Of a DNA stretch of 64,000 nt, positions 35,266-45,345 are shown piece by piece. The notes beneath the pieces were generated by a model. It was given only the letters and a program-made list of their open reading frames with translations. It had not been told where the DNA came from and made no database searches. Made by a program: the position numbers and the translations under genes. How positions within the stretch are numbered: position 1 is the stretch's first letter; each line of letters begins with the position of its first letter. This DNA is from Bursaphelenchus xylophilus (lineage: Eukaryota > Nematoda > Chromadorea > Rhabditida > Aphelenchoididae): assembly GCA_904066235.2 (NCBI GenBank), contig CAJFCV020000003.1, positions 1,798,001 through 1,862,000 on the forward strand, given 5' to 3'.

Positions 35266-36202
35266 AATTTCTTGAATTCTAGTCAGTTCAGCTTGTTTGG
35301 CTCGAAATGAGTTGGTTAAATAAAAACGATCTTTTCTCGGGAGGTGGTAGATGCTCTCTTACCGTAGAATTTTGATCTTTAATTGAAAGTTTCTTAAAGT
35401 ATCTTAGCTTATAATAGGAAGGAGTTGGGTCCTTGGGCCCTTGAATTCGCTGCGCGCTTCTCTAGTTTCTTCAGATCCCATTGGATTGTTGGCTGAGGCC
35501 CTAGGTAGAAGGCTTTGTTCCCGCAATGGCACAACTGACCAGGAAAAACCGACCGCTCACCAGGAAAGAAATTTTCTCGCTGGAAGTAGGTTGCTTTACC
35601 TTCCTTTAAAATTGGCTTTATCAGCTCTGGATTGCTTTACGATCAAATACCGCTCTTCATTTGCTAAATATCCCATTCTCAGGGCATAACGGCGCGATTA
35701 AGAATGTTGTTTTATAAACTAGTCCATAGCCACGTATATACCGCTCTATCTTCCTTATAAGACGTCCTAATACCCTGGAGTTGGCCAACACATCTTTGAA
35801 GTGCTTTTCGGCCTCGTCTTCACTAACTTATACTGCTTGCAGTCCCTAAAAAATTTTGCCAATATTCTCACTGGCTTCCTCTTCCTATAAAATAAACTTT
35901 GCCATCCTAAACTGGCCCATAGGCGGTCCAATATAACCACATACCAATACAGTTGCTCATCAGCTAGTAAAATCCCGGAGAGTTAGACAAGTAACTAGAA
36001 ATATGGCTTACAATCATACCATGGCCGAGATAGACGGAATTGGAAATCTCGGCCATCTCATGGCTTACAAATCATCTTCAAGACATACCGGCCTTACAGT
36101 CCATAACCGGCCAAGAAATTGTATACAATGCGCCTTCGCCGAAGAAACACTGTATACAAATTGTTGACGAGAAATAATGAAAAAAAAATTTCCCCCTGCT
36201 TT

Positions 36203-36374
36203 ATGTCACTTACCACGATAGCTATGTTTTACAACTCTTTAGAATCCAAAGGTATATCATTTTTGTGCGTAAAAAAAGCTCATCCATCGGGGACCGCGGT
36301 CCCCGATCTACCTAATCTAAAAGCCTTTGGATTCTAAGGGCGATTTACAATTAGCTATCGTGGCAAGTGACATA
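36203..36374. repeat. Hairpin element, about 172 bp
   Basis: The arms tatgtcacttaccacgatag and ctatcgtggcaagtgacata (mismatch in the middle) are followed inwards by agaatccaaagg and cctttggattct. The apex holds ggggaccgcggtcccc, itself a perfect palindrome. Probably a single-copy MITE or fold-back. Confidence 0.75.
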
Positions 36375-36431
36375 AGCGGGTCGAATTACAGACCATAATA
36401 TTGGCTAATGACAACAGCCAGAACATACATA

Positions 36432-36627
36432 TCATTGACGATACTGTTCCATTAGGTGTGTAACTGTAGCGGACATCTTCTTTCTTTTGATTGATCGTCC
36501 AGTCGAATCAGGAGATTTGACGGGAGTCTCGAACGAGGAGGTTCGGAGCGGTCGGGGGGTCGGCGGGTGACGGATGCGGGATTGACTTCGGAGTCGTTGA
36601 TACGGTGAGCCGCTGGGATCTCGGCTT
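36432..36627 (-). CDS. Candidate terminal exon, Ser/Arg/Pro-rich tail, gene unknown
   Basis: Behind an acceptor attttag on the minus strand, an open frame of 65 codons ends in TGA. It contains SRDPSGSPYQRLRSQSRI, PPTPRPLRTSSFETPVKSPD and KRKKMSATVTHLMEQYRQ. It is GC-rich relative to its surroundings, as exons are here. There is no start codon near its front, so an upstream exon is needed. A donor-bearing minus-strand segment at about 38036-38090 (QFKQEPARTLM then gtaagt) could belong to the same gene, but I could not link them. Confidence 0.35.
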
Positions 36628-36665
36628 CTAAAATTATAAATCTTAAAATGGTAAGAAAGACGCTT

Positions 36666-36829
36666 ATATCAGTCTATCGGGAAAATAATAAGCACAATTT
36701 AGCCGGCCAAATCGCGTCGCTGAAGTGAAAAGCAATCTGATTTTTGCCTTGAAGACAATTCATTTTCTCAGCGGCGCTGTGATTTTCGACGCTACAGAGT
36801 GCTCAGTATTTTCCCGACAGACTGATATT
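36666..36829. repeat. MITE M1 type A
   Basis: The ends are atcagtctatcgggaaaata and tattttcccgacagactgat. It sits 39 bp upstream (in the minus sense) of the candidate terminal exon. Confidence 0.85.
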
Positions 36830-37045
36830 ATGTATCATTGCCCTTTGCTAAAAGAAAAAATAAAAAGCTAAAAATTCTACAAAAAACGCTCTTCAAATCG
36901 GGTGTAGACGTTGAGATTGTTGAATAGCTCATTACTTCAACTATAACTTAAAATTGCAGAGATTCCAGAAGATATTGCTGGAAAATTTGTGAGCTCTCCT
37001 ACGTCTTTTACAGCGCCAACAGATATTGTAGCAATTTTAGTATCC

Positions 37046-37201
37046 TATCAGTATGTCGGGAAAATAATAACCACTCTGTCGCATCGAAAATCACAGCGCC
37101 GCCGAGAAAATGGTTTCTGTCACAAAATTAAATCGTTTTTTACTTCAGCGACGCATTCAGCCCATCGAAATGATACCCATTATTTGCCTGGCAAACTGAC
37201 A
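37046..37201. repeat. MITE M1 type A
   Basis: The ends are atcagtatgtcgggaaaata and attatttgcctggcaaactg. Confidence 0.8.
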
Positions 37202-37826
37202 GTATCCTATACATCCTATGTACTAAATGTCTCGAAAATTTTTCCGCAAACCCATAAATTTGAAATTTATTTACTAAATTTCAGCAGAAATATTCCCAGA
37301 CAATTTCGGCTGCCGAGGAAAGAATGACAAAACTGAGCGTAAACTAAGAATTTAGGCTGAAGTCGGCGCCAAAATCGATCCTAAAACGCGAAAACGCCAG
37401 AAAGATGAAAGCCCCTCAGTCTTCCTCTTTCAGACACCGCCCATTGCTTTCCGAATGGGCAATGGGCTGATTGCGAATAAAGAAATCACGAGGCGCGAAA
37501 TGAGTCATTGCATATACCTATTTGCATATCTATTGTCTCTATTATAAAATAAAGTCAAGATGGGAGATAAAAGTTGGGTAAAGAGAGAAAAAGTTAAAAA
37601 TATGTAGTAAAAAGTAAAGTCATCAAAAAAAAGTTTAGTAAAAAATAAAGTCAAGCCTCTGTACAATGAATAAGAGGCTAAAAAGTACAAGAGGCCAAAA
37701 AAATTCGTTTGTTTATAGATAGATTTTGTTTTTTGGAGGGTTTTTCCAACTAAAACTGGGCTTTGAGCCTTAGAAATTGTCTGTTATAAAGAGGTTTTGT
37801 TGTAAAGAAGTCTGTTGTACAGTTCA

Positions 37827-37976
37827 GTCAGTGTGTCGGGAAAATAATGAGCACTCTGTCGCATCAAAAATCCCACCGCCGTCGAGAAAATGAGTTGTCT
37901 CGTGGCAAAACCAAATTTCTTTTTGCTTGCGATAGGAGCAGCGACATTTTTCTCAATATTTTCCCGACAGAATGAT
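37827..37976. repeat. MITE M1 type A
   Basis: The ends are tcagtgtgtcgggaaaataa and atattttcccgacagaatga. A related 'gttataaagaggttttgttg' repeat lies just before it. Confidence 0.8.
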
Positions 37977-38514
37977 GTTATAAAAACCTCATAAAATATG
38001 AAATATAAAAATCAAATGATCAAAAATTTACTTACAACATGAGGGTGCGGGCTGGCTCTTGTTTAAATTGATTCTCTGGCTTCAATCATTGAAGAATTAA
38101 AAAATTGGGCGGCTTCGGTCCATTCAGCAAAATTTTAGGGCATCTTGAGTTCATAGGGGTGAGCTCGTTGGATTCCTTTCAACTTCATTCAACAAAACTC
38201 TTTCATTAAACGCCCATGGGCTTCAAACGCCTTCAAAACATCTTCTAGTCTTCCAAAAGTTTGTGGGATTCGGTGAGCGCTCGATGTTGAGCTGCTTGTG
38301 GGGCTGGTCCATCTTTTGTGGCTGGGCTTTCCAATTAAATATTTCCATTTTTAATTTCATTTATCGATCAATTCCTCCTTCTAGCTTCTCCATCTTCCAT
38401 AAAATTGCTCAAATTTCATTTCTCTCTTCCAAATTCGTCTTCAGATGACTAAAAACAAAAAATTTTAAGTTTACAAGGACAAATTACCTTTCTATTATAT
38501 TCAGGCCGAAAAAG

Positions 38515-38706
38515 ATGGCATCGATCGATAAGGAAATTCGCCTCCTCCCTTCCCAAGCCACCTCACTGCAGCCCACACAGCACCGAATGCGGCGGCTTTC
38601 GGGCGTTTCTCCCTTCGTCTTTTGTCGGGCCTCCGTCTCGCCAGTAGTGTCTCGCTTCTCTCCCCGGTTTATCTGTCCCTTGGAGCATTGCGAAAGAGAC
38701 AAATGA
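38515..38706 (+). CDS. Candidate first exon or 63-aa ORF behind an acceptor
   Basis: An ATG lies about 12 nt after ctattatattcag, a good cis or spliced-leader acceptor. The frame reads MASIDKEIRLLPSQATSLQP and then becomes Ser/Arg/Phe-rich before TGA. The first 30 residues look coding and the rest less so. No downstream exon was found and the product is unknown. Confidence 0.25.
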   Translation: MASIDKEIRLLPSQATSLQPTQHRMRRLSGVSPFVFCRASVSPVVSRFSPRFICPLEHCERDK

Positions 38707-38989
38707 ACACAGTTTTTTTGGGGAAAAAGACATTTGGTCGGGGGGAAAACCCTCTTCAATTCAAGGGTCCCTCGTTCCGAGTGAAGGTCAAACACAGCGA
38801 AAAAAGAGAAAAAAGCGTTGTTTTTTAATCTCACAATTGTCAGCACAGTAAAAACCTCCGTAAAACAAACAGCTGCGCAATGAAGCCTATCTGTAACAAA
38901 GAAAAAAATTAATTTTTTTCTCCGGAACCTCCGTAAAATGAAACCCAAAAAACTAAAATAAAAAACGAATTTTAAAGGGCAAAAAAAAC

Positions 38990-39200
38990 TTATTCGTTGG
39001 AAGAAAAGTATAATTCAATGGGGTATTGAGTTACAGGCCGGGACTACATCCAAAAAATCGCAAAATTTTTCTGATTTAGAATATGTTAAAATTTACTGTC
39101 CTATATTTGTTTGCAAGGTTCCTCAGAACTTTTCCCGCAACACCATGCAAATGCCTTTTTGGCCAAGTTTTTACCAATTCAAAAGCTTTGTTTTGAGCAA
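38990..39200. repeat. Arm of the tRNA-bearing fold-back family
   Basis: gagttacaggccgggacta, tctgatttagaatatgttaa and caaatgcctttttgg match 14150-14340. No inverted partner arm is present. Confidence 0.65.
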
Positions 39201-39203
39201 CAG

Positions 39204-39545
39204 AGGGAGTACCCCAAGTGCGACGCTCAGGTTTTGATGAAACTTGGCGCAAATTTAGAATGATTTTTTCTAAAATATATGCAAGAATCCTAGCTCGCGC
39301 TTTGCAAAAACAACCGAGATTTTTAGATCAAAAGTGGGCAAAAATTTGATACTTTTTGCCGAATTTCGGGACGAAAAGTTTCGTGCCTATTTCTGCCATA
39401 GAGGGTAGTGTTTCCACAAAAAATCAATTTTTTCCGCACGAAACAAGCAAAGTTATGGCCAAAAGATGTTTTTCCCTCTGTCCGCTCTCCGCGTTTAGTG
39501 TGCTCTCTCGGCGGCAAGAATACGCAAAGTTGCGATATTACCGAT
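39204..39545. repeat. Palindrome P4, partial
   Basis: It begins gggagtaccccaagtgcgac, runs through ctctgtccgctctccgcg and stops before the right terminal repeat. Confidence 0.75.
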
Positions 39546-39855
39546 ATATACCTATTGAGCATTCAGTCCAAAAAGTTGTCTGACTTGTACCATGGCTACC
39601 ACCTTTGCCCGCATGACGCTCTAGAGATCAGATATTCACCATCACTTCCGAGATAAACCATTCAGTCCAAAAAAGATTATTTGTTCACTACAGTCACACC
39701 TCATTGTCAGGAGACTTTTAAGGCTTTTACAATGGCTAACACCTTCAAAAACCTCTAGATTTTACTCCATACTTTATCGAAAAAGCGCATTAAAGACATC
39801 GAGTGAAACATTGAAGGTTGTCACTATGAACCCACATACTTCTAGAAATTACTTC

Positions 39856-39861
39856 TTTATT
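39856..39861 (-). terminator. Poly(A) signal of the secreted-protein gene
   Basis: AATAAA on the minus strand, 74 nt after the stop codon at 39935. Confidence 0.6.
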
Positions 39862-39934
39862 TCTTCGCTTAAATCATTTATAACACAATGTTTAAGGCTT
39901 TGAGCTGCTGAGTTGAAGCAGCCCGAATTCCTTT

Positions 39935-40742
39935 TCAAACAAATCCAACGATTCCGAGTTTTTCCGGTGGACCAACTGTGGTAGATGTCGGCATCATTTC
40001 CAAAAGACGTTGATAATTCCACACCGCAAAGACACTGTTGTTGCCATACAACGCCCTTATCAACGCATCGGTCGCAAAATATAGGTCACGTTTGATGTCC
40101 TCCTGAATATACCTGGCGTATATCTCGCAAATCTGTTCTTCCAGCTGATGCTCAGTTATGGCCAAGAACTGCTGGCAATTCGCGTCGATAATTGCGTGCC
40201 ATTCATACTTAAAAAAAGGATTTTTAAGACGAATGATTATTAAAAGCTCACTTTTCGGAAAAGAACCAACATGGTGGCTTCAAGTCCCAACGCGCTCTTC
40301 TCCCATCCCATCGAGGCGCTGTCGCTCAACTTAGGGAACACATAGAGGAGAAATAGCCTTGATGCTTCGAAGAACTGATGTCCGCGTAGGTCGTCGTTGG
40401 GAATATAACGAATCATACCTATGAATTCATTAATTAAGCGGTCCAACTTCAGGTTGGCTCTGTGGTTTATATCATTCATCTAGAAACAGCAGGATACAAG
40501 AGAATTTGCAAGGCGGTACACTGACTTCTGCAAGTCCCCCCTTCACTGCCAGCTCTTTCAACCATTGGCAACAACTTCAAACTTACCAGCCGAGGAAGCA
40601 TCGTGGAATATTTCGCGACCTGATCTCGCGAATAGTCTAGCCCCGCATCTTTCACGATGAGGTACACTTTATCTTCAAAGCGATCGGGTTCGGCTGTACA
40701 AGCTGCCACAAACAATATTCCACAAATCAGGTAGACCTTCAT
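39935..40742 (-). CDS. Secreted helical protein, 218 aa, family unknown
   Basis: Exons (minus) 40742-40587, 40479-40252 and 40207-39935 are all phase 0, with gtaagt and gtgagc donors and tttctag and ttttaag acceptors. Introns are 107 and 44 bp, far smaller than in slit. The N-terminus MKVYLICGILFVAACTA is a clear signal peptide, with likely cleavage before EPDRFED. The mature part is rich in predicted amphipathic helices (HRANLKLDRLINEFIGMIRY, LEEQICEIYARYIQED) with few cysteines and no repeats. It is probably an extracellular or gut-lumen protein. I do not recognise a domain. A TATA box precedes the ATG by about 32 bp and a poly(A) signal follows the stop, so it looks like an intact single gene. 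Confidence 0.75.
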
Positions 40743-40773
40743 TTTCGAAACGTTTCACTTTTAATAACCTTCC

Positions 40774-40779
40774 TTTATA
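40774..40779 (-). promoter_or_regulatory. TATA box of the secreted-protein gene
   Basis: CTATAAAGG on the minus strand, 32 nt upstream of the ATG at 40742. The distance suggests a short 5' leader. Confidence 0.5.
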
Positions 40780-41372
40780 GCCGCCAATGAACCACATCAA
40801 TGTGATTTATTCACGGTTTTTAATTTTTCATTTACTGGCCGTCTGAAGATTTTCATTTCTCTATGATGATGATGCGGGAATCCTGCACTAATGAGGGCTT
40901 GTAATAACGCATAACCGAGGAATGGTAAACCCATAAAACGTCCGCGATAGACGTTTTGGGATGCTAAGAAATCAATGGAAACGATTTCAGGCCGCTAGGA
41001 TTACTGTAGTATAAGAAACCGACGTTTTGGTCGCATATGGCCCCTTTCATAAAACGGCCATAACTTTGCCCAAACACATATTTGGCAGCTATTTTTTCTG
41101 CATTGTACACTATTTTTAATGCTCTTTCGAATGATACAGGTTTCGTTAAGAAAGCAGGGTGCAACTATCTATTTGCCGATACCTTGTGAATCAGAAAAAA
41201 TGTTGCGATTTTTTATACTATATGTATGACTCGACCTGTAAATTCATACTTTTTTGTAATGTAACAATTTCGTTCCCTCTGGGTTCGCGATTTCCTTAGA
41301 ACCAATGAACACAAGTTTTCCATCGTTCTGCTGTTTGACGGTGGCTTCAATGTATCTTTCCTTGATGTCAAG

Positions 41373-41522
41373 TATCAATCGGGAAAATGAAGAGCACGCG
41401 GTCGCCGCCGATCTTTTCGCTGAAGTGAAAAGAAATTTGATTTTGCCGCCACACAATACATTTTCTTGGCCGCGATTTTCGATCCGACAGAGTGCTTATT
41501 ATTTTTCCGACGGACTGATATA
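41373..41522. repeat. MITE M1 type A, inverted, damaged left end
   Basis: The left end is reduced to atcaatcgggaaaatgaaga. The right end ttatttttccgacggactga is nearly complete. Confidence 0.7.
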
Positions 41523-41610
41523 ATAAGACATGGCTCTGGGCCCGGGCCCAGCTAGTTTGCAAAGGACCCCGGGTCAATCTTTTCCAGCCCCCAATGATCA
41601 AAATTCTGAC

Positions 41611-42058
41611 AGGGGAAGTACTCCAAGTGCGACGCTCAGATTTTGATGAAACGTGGCACAAATTTAGAATAATTTTTTCTAAGATTTATGCGAGAATCGT
41701 AGCTCGCGCTTTGCAGAGACAACCGAGATTTTTAGGGCGAAAGTCGGTGAAAATTTAGGAGTTTTTGCCAAATTTCGGCACGAAAAGTTTCATGCCTATT
41801 TCAACCGTAAAGGATAATGTTTCTACAAAGAATCAAATTTTTCCGCACAAGACTGCCAAAGTTATGGCCAAAAAGCGCTTTTCTCTCTGACCGCTCTCCA
41901 CGTTCAGCGTGCTCTCTCGGCGGCAAAGATCGTACGATATCTCGGCGGCGCCCGCAAAGCGCGAGCTAAAACTTTCAGGAATTGATACGTGGTCCATACC
42001 CGACGTGTATACAAAATTGAAAGAAAATCTGAGCGTCCACTTGGAGTACCTCCCCTGT
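41611..42058. repeat. Palindrome P4, full-length copy
   Basis: The ends are caggggaagtactccaagtg and cacttggagtacctcccctg. Length is about 448 bp. Confidence 0.85.
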
Positions 42059-42640
42059 GAGTTCCAAGGCGAAAGTAGGGGTTGCCGATAAGAATAAAAT
42101 GCAGAGCACAGAACCGATTGTGTTGTTTGGAGTATAATACTTCAGGCAATGGCTAGTAAGTTTCGGTTTTACAAGGATTATTTTTCTTTGTTATAAAAAA
42201 CAGATATGTTGCAACACCTCTTAATGAATGCAGTATTTATCGGCCCGGCTCAAGGCAGACCCCGGCGCAGCCCGGCCGCAGAGCCATGTCTAGATACACA
42301 GGGTCTTACAAAATATATACATGAATGGAGGTGGGAGGCTATAAATTCCGGCAAAAGCGGCGAAGAGACTTCGTATTTGGAATACGTATTTTTAAGCGAC
42401 ATTAATTTTTGTCTACTACAAAATAACAAGATTTTAAAGTGCAAAATGAGGTCGCTATGACCTTCTGAAGTAGGGTATATCATTAATCTTTTTGTCCTCT
42501 GCTATTCGTTGTAAATCTGGTTGTAAATTTAAAATTCATATCTGGTACCAAAGCCAAGCTTTTTTCAAAAAACAGCTTTTTCCTTTTGAACCCTTCACCC
42601 TCAAGATCTTTTAGTTTTTACAGCTTTCGACGCACCCTTG
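42059..42640. other. Upstream region of the first pepsin-like gene
   Basis: No repeat family was recognised. An 84-codon frame at 42206-42460 has no splice signals or recognisable motifs and is not called. Confidence 0.4.
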
Positions 42641-42649
42641 CCTCGTCAT

Positions 42650-42655
42650 TGATAA
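42650..42655 (+). promoter_or_regulatory. TGATAA (GATA-factor type) site, gene 1
   Basis: TGATAA lies 46 nt before the ATG, inside a block (cattgataacaactca) conserved with the second gene at the same distance. In C. elegans, TGATAA sites bound by ELT-2 drive intestinal genes. Confidence 0.5.
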
Positions 42656-42700
42656 CAACTCATTTCCTCACAATGCCCACCGTTTTCCCAATAATGCGCT

Positions 42701-44547
42701 ATGAAAATCTTTTTGCTTATTTCTTCGCTACTTTTGCTGCAAACATTGGATTGTATTGAAATTCGACTAACCCGGCTCCCGGATTCGCTACATGACCGCA
42801 ACGCATACGTTGGAGAAGTGTCGGTTGGTAAGCCGGGTCAGGATTTCAACGTTGAATTTGACCTGCAATCCTCCGATTTGTGGGTGCCGGACTGCGATTT
42901 TGAGGCGGATCATGATGAGATAAACAAAACGAACATCTGTAAGTACAGCAAAGCTTATTATTTCAATACTTTGCCCACAAATTTCGATAAATTACAGAAA
43001 GGTTTCGCTTTTAAACTTTCATAAAAAACGTAGTAAAAACACTAAATTCTGGATATTTTGTAGCCAAATTTTGTGAACAGCGATAAAGCTCAAGAAATTC
43101 TAGTGCGTTTTACCGGCTCTGGATATATTTTCAGCTGAAACTGAGGTGGAAGCAAAGATGTGCGCCAACAAGAACACGTTTGACACAAAATCTTCGGAGA
43201 CTTATATAAAAGGTAATAAAACTTGGTTTAACCGTTGTCCTCACCTATTGGCGAAAGGAATCGCCAAATCGTCGAGCCCACTTTGTTTTCGTCCACTTCA
43301 GGTTCCGGCCCAAATGTTTTTCGCTTCTTGTGCAGCGTTGTAGTTACTTACACAGCCCACGACACCTTTCGACCCGGCCCGCATTACAAGCGGAGTCCGG
43401 CGGCCAAAAACTTCAAGTTCGCTATAGCCAATCGGTTTCCGCCTTGCTATCCGTCCATGAAATATGACGGAGTCTTTGGGCTGTGGCCGAAATCCGCCAT
43501 CAAAGGGGGTGTTCCAATCCCACAACTGTGGGATCGGGGTGTCATAACGGAGCCAATGATCACAATCTTCTTGCTAATGCCCAACAAAAACAACCTGTTT
43601 GACGGCTTGATTACGTTGGGAGCGCTTGATAAGAGGCGTTGCGAGAGGCCGACGGAATTCGTGAAGGTGGACATGGATGAGGGCTGGGTGTTCTCAGCAC
43701 CCACTTTTGCCATAGACGGTCATACGATGCAGAGGTCCTTAAGTTTAACTGTAAGTTTGTTTTTATGCGAGAATTTTATCGATCAAAGGAATCCTTGAAT
43801 CGTTTAGCCCTTTCGAATCAAATACAGTGGGGAACACAATCCAGAGGGAAGAACAACAACATTTTGCATCCGGGAAGTATCAAAAATGTGGCAAAATGCC
43901 TCCCTCTTCAAGTGAAAAAACTCTGATTTCAAAAGCGCGCCCGCTTTTTTGTGAGGGAAAGGGCGCGGCTTATAAAGTCAAGTTTTTTTCACTTGGAGAG
44001 GGAAGCATTTTCCCACATTTTTGATGCTTCCCGGATGCAAAATGATACGTTTTTTGCCACTGGATCGGGTCCCCCACTGGGCCTTGTGGAAATCGCCGGG
44101 CCAGTTTTTAAAGGCTTATTAACAGGAAGCGTTTTTTGAAAACAAACTCCCATAGGGCCCAACTCAGCGCCAGTGTTTTTATCCTCAAATTTCCAGGCCA
44201 CAATCGACCAGTCGACCGACTTTTTCTATGTTCCTGAGGAAATTCTCACCTTTATTGTTAATGCCGTAGGACAGCATGGAAAGGACCCCGAAACTGGCCT
44301 TTATATCGTGAACAAAAAGTCAATTCAGATCACATTTTCGTCGACCCATTTTACAGTCAGTATCGACAGCAGCGAGCTACTTGATCCATATCCCAAGAAC
44401 GCGATTTATCGACTGCTCCGAGTAAGGGTCACTGGACCAGCGGCGACGACGAGCTTCGTCTTCGGAACTCCGTTCTTCTCGAAACACTGTGTTGTCCTGA
44501 ATTATGAGGGACGGATGGCATTTCCCAAGAAGATTGGGGTGCAATAA
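42701..44547 (+). CDS. Pepsin-like (A1) aspartyl protease homologue, copy 1, 371 aa
   Basis: Exons 42701-42938, 43135-43212, 43302-43750 and 44197-44547 are in frame throughout. A signal peptide (MKIFLLISSLLLLQTLDC) is followed directly by the pepsin fold with no propeptide: AYVGEVSVGKPGQDFNVEFD, then DLWVPDC, YDGVFGLWP, LFDGLITLGALD and a C-terminal FGTPFFSKHCVVLNYEGR. Both catalytic motifs keep Asp but lose the DTG pattern: the first is D-L-Q-S-S (Asp54), the second D-Q-S-T-D (Asp259). Active pepsins need DTG/DSG at both sites, so I infer weak or no protease activity and perhaps a binding role. Intron 3 carries a P2 palindrome. The stop codon overlaps AATAAA (44543-44548). A duplicated neighbour at 45346 shares promoter, exon layout and motif changes. 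Confidence 0.88.
43824..44080. repeat. Palindrome P2 copy in intron 3 of pepsin-like gene 1
   Basis: The ends are acagtggggaacacaatcca and tggatcgggtcccccactgg. The matching intron of gene 2 lacks it, so it inserted after the duplication. Confidence 0.8.
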
Positions 44548-44636
44548 ATGGAAGGAATTTTTTATAATATTAACCTTTAAATGAATTTCTATTTTTCTTT
44601 TTATTCGAAAACATATTTTTAATATCGGCCTACAAT

Positions 44637-44703
44637 TCATTGCCTCGTCGGCGATGCGATTTTCGATGCAACAGAGTGCTCATTATTTTTCCGACAGACT
44701 GAT
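44637..44703. repeat. MITE M1, right-end remnant
   Basis: ttttcgatgcaacagagtgc followed by the terminal repeat tatttttccgacagactgat. The left half is missing. Confidence 0.7.
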
Positions 44704-44841
44704 ATAACCGGCAAACTTTTCTGAAGGCCTGTGATTTGTTGTAGTTTGACTGTAAATTTAAAATTCACGTCTGAGGTTCCGTTGTTAAGCTGCAGTCGGA
44801 GGGTCGGTCCACGCTGAGTCGCCTGGTCGCCACTTATGAGT

Positions 44842-45022
44842 TGTCGAAAGGCCCGAGAACCCAATAACGAGACAACACGAGAGCTCAACAGTCAAGTGAT
44901 TTACTCAGTGGAAAGGAGGCCTTTTATAGGGAAACCTCACGTAGGAATGTACAATCAAATTTGAATAAATGCAGATCGCTCCTCGTGGGAAAATCCTCGA
45001 AGCTCTGTCGCTCCGCCTCACG
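44842..45022. mobile_element. Solo LTR, fourth copy
   Basis: It begins TGTCGAAAGG and ends near CTCCGCCTCA. The core gaggccttttatagggaaac matches the copy at 5103. No target duplication is visible. It sits between the two pepsin-like genes. Confidence 0.7.
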
Positions 45023-45294
45023 GTAATCTACTGACAACCTAGTAATAAAAAATATCATGTATTTGAAAATCCAGGGACGTTTTTTTTTTTCAAAAATCAC
45101 TTCAAAAAAGTGTGACAAAAGTTTTGATCCCTCTTTTAAAAAAAGTTAAAATAAATTTGAGGATGCAACGCAAGCATTCAACGAAAAATCCATTTGGGGG
45201 AAATACGCTTCCACAGAAATCACAAATAAAAAGCTTTTTTCCTTTCGTTCGCCCCCATGTTTTTATTCCTTTCGGCGCACCTTTTTCCCGGCAT

Positions 45295-45300
45295 TGATAA
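45295..45300 (+). promoter_or_regulatory. TGATAA (GATA-factor type) site, gene 2
   Basis: Same position (46 nt before ATG) and same surrounding block as at 42650, conserved while other upstream sequence diverged. Confidence 0.5.
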
Positions 45301-45345
45301 CAACTCATCTCCTTACAATGCTCACCGTTTTCCCGATAACGCACT

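Larger units (their letters stand above)
33700..36430. other. Unassigned region after slit
   Basis: No M1, P2 or P4 repeats here, unlike the flanks. It contains a directly repeated 72-bp segment (35119 and 35193), a hairpin at 36203 and a candidate small ORF at 34573. Base composition is mixed and no family was recognised. It may be an old transposon interior. Confidence 0.4.

Noticed and set aside
38484..38948. 154-codon minus-strand frame
   Set aside because: It overlaps a better-looking plus-strand start and ends in charged low-complexity sequence. No splice evidence.
42206..42460. 84-codon plus-strand frame before the pepsin-like genes
   Set aside because: No signal peptide, splice sites or recognisable motifs. 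Base composition is uneven and unlike nearby exons.
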